DNA from: Lateolabrax maculatus
Lineage: Eukaryota > Chordata > Actinopteri > Acropomatiformes > Lateolabracidae
Assembly (NCBI GenBank): GCA_031216445.1
Contig: CM062202.1
Location: forward strand, 16,133,501-16,197,500
Reading direction: 5' to 3'
DNA: 64,000 nt
The position numbers and the translations under genes are program-made. The notes under the pieces were generated by a model. That model saw only the letters and a program-made list of their open reading frames with translations, did no database searches and had not been told where the DNA came from. Of this stretch, positions 63,401 through 64,000 are shown piece after piece (within the stretch, counting starts at the first letter, position 1; each line of letters opens with the position of its first letter).

Positions 63401-64000
63401 GTGGATCAGAACTGGCGTAAGGAGCGTATCTTGGATGTGCCTCTGTGTAAGGAGGACTGTCATGATTGGTGGGAAGACTGCAAGAATGATTTCACCTGCA
63501 AGACTAATTGGCACAAGGGATGGGACTGGAGCTCAGGTAAGTACAAAAACACACACACGCACACATGCATGCACACACAGACCAGTCGGTGCATACAGAT
63601 TCACAGTTTTGTATGTAACCACAGAAGACAAATTCACGTTTGCCAACACATTCACACGTTTGTCCTACAGAAAAAACAAACATGCACACAGTACCATGCA
63701 CTCACTCACAAACACACACACAGAGCTCCTGTTTTTACTGGCTGCCAGGTAATTGTTGCTTTTAAATCCAATACAATTATGCTTGAGAAATAGATGTGGC
63801 TATGATTTGACCTCTTTCTGATCTCAGTCCAAAACTCTCTCTCTCTCAACAGGTGTTAACAAATGTCCTGAGGGCAACAAGTGCAGAAAGTGGACCGACG
63901 TTTACCCCACACCCCAGTCCATGTGTGAACAAATCTGGTCCAATTCCTACCTGTATACCACCCACACCAAAACCTCTGGCCGTTGCATGCAGCTCTGGTT
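62315..64000 (+). CDS. folr: Folate receptor, 3' partial
   Basis: Membrane or secreted folate-binding glycoprotein that mediates folate uptake. Exons 62315-62443, 62596-62784, 63401-63536 and 63853-64000 (cut by the window) read in one frame. MLVVLALLLALCSGALS is the signal peptide. Conserved stretches are MDAKHHKVKPGPEGQLY, NACCTANTSAEAHDDKSYLY, FNWNHCGAMSP, FIQDTCFYECSPHLGPWIQA, VDQNWRKERILDVPLCKEDC and NWHKGWDWSSG. The pocket residues of human folate receptor alpha in WRKER and WHKGW are kept, which argues against a JUNO-like non-binder. The C-terminus, and therefore any GPI signal, lies outside. Which teleost folr paralogue it is cannot be told. Confidence 0.94.
63369..63398. repeat. (GT)n microsatellite abutting a splice acceptor
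   Basis: A GT run passes directly into the acceptor AG (63399-63400) of the third folate receptor coding exon. Confidence 0.95.

Noticed and set aside
1..64000. Functional link between naalad2 and folr through folate metabolism
   Set aside because: The nearer match is NAALAD2 rather than the folate hydrolase FOLH1, and the two genes are about 51 kb apart with unrelated genes between; there is no sequence evidence of co-regulation.

Overview
The window is nuclear DNA of a ray-finned fish, almost certainly a teleost. Genes are split by short GT-AG introns, long (GT)n microsatellites and teleost-type interspersed repeats are common, and the right half carries numa1, lrrc51, lamtor1, tomt, anapc15 and a folate receptor in the same order and orientation as human 11q13.4. 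Every exon boundary given here was read by eye from splice consensus and reading frame; for naalad2, the Ig-lectin gene, the NLR, lrrc51, lamtor1, sfrp2-like, tomt and anapc15 the summed exons keep one open frame.

Layout. 1-10846 (+): all but the first coding exon of naalad2, an M28 zinc glutamate carboxypeptidase. 11814-12300 (-): two surviving exons of a dead chordc1 copy; naalad2 and CHORDC1 are also neighbours in human, at 11q14.3. 14524-17841 (+): a predicted secreted protein with two Ig-like domains and a C-type lectin-like domain, family not recognised. 19252-25305 (-): a 12-exon PYD-FISNA-NACHT protein with degenerate ATP-binding motifs and no leucine-rich repeats. 26728-40680 (-): numa1, with a 4.1 kb coiled-coil exon containing a ~340-residue tandem duplication. 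42028-43740 (+): lrrc51. 46214-48925 (-): lamtor1. 50880-52906 (+): an sfrp2-like Wnt-antagonist gene. 55377-56729 (+): tomt. 58385-59247 (-): anapc15. 62315-64000 (+): folate receptor, running off the right edge.

How it fits together. Most genes are unrelated housekeeping or signalling genes held by old synteny: spindle (numa1), APC/C (anapc15), lysosomal mTORC1 scaffold (lamtor1), hair-cell transduction (tomt). The two immune-type genes lie exactly between the naalad2/chordc1 block and the numa1-folr block, which suggests an evolutionary breakpoint filled with fast-evolving genes. They are the least conventional part of the window: complementary loss of Ig cysteines in one, loss of the NACHT Walker A lysine in the other.
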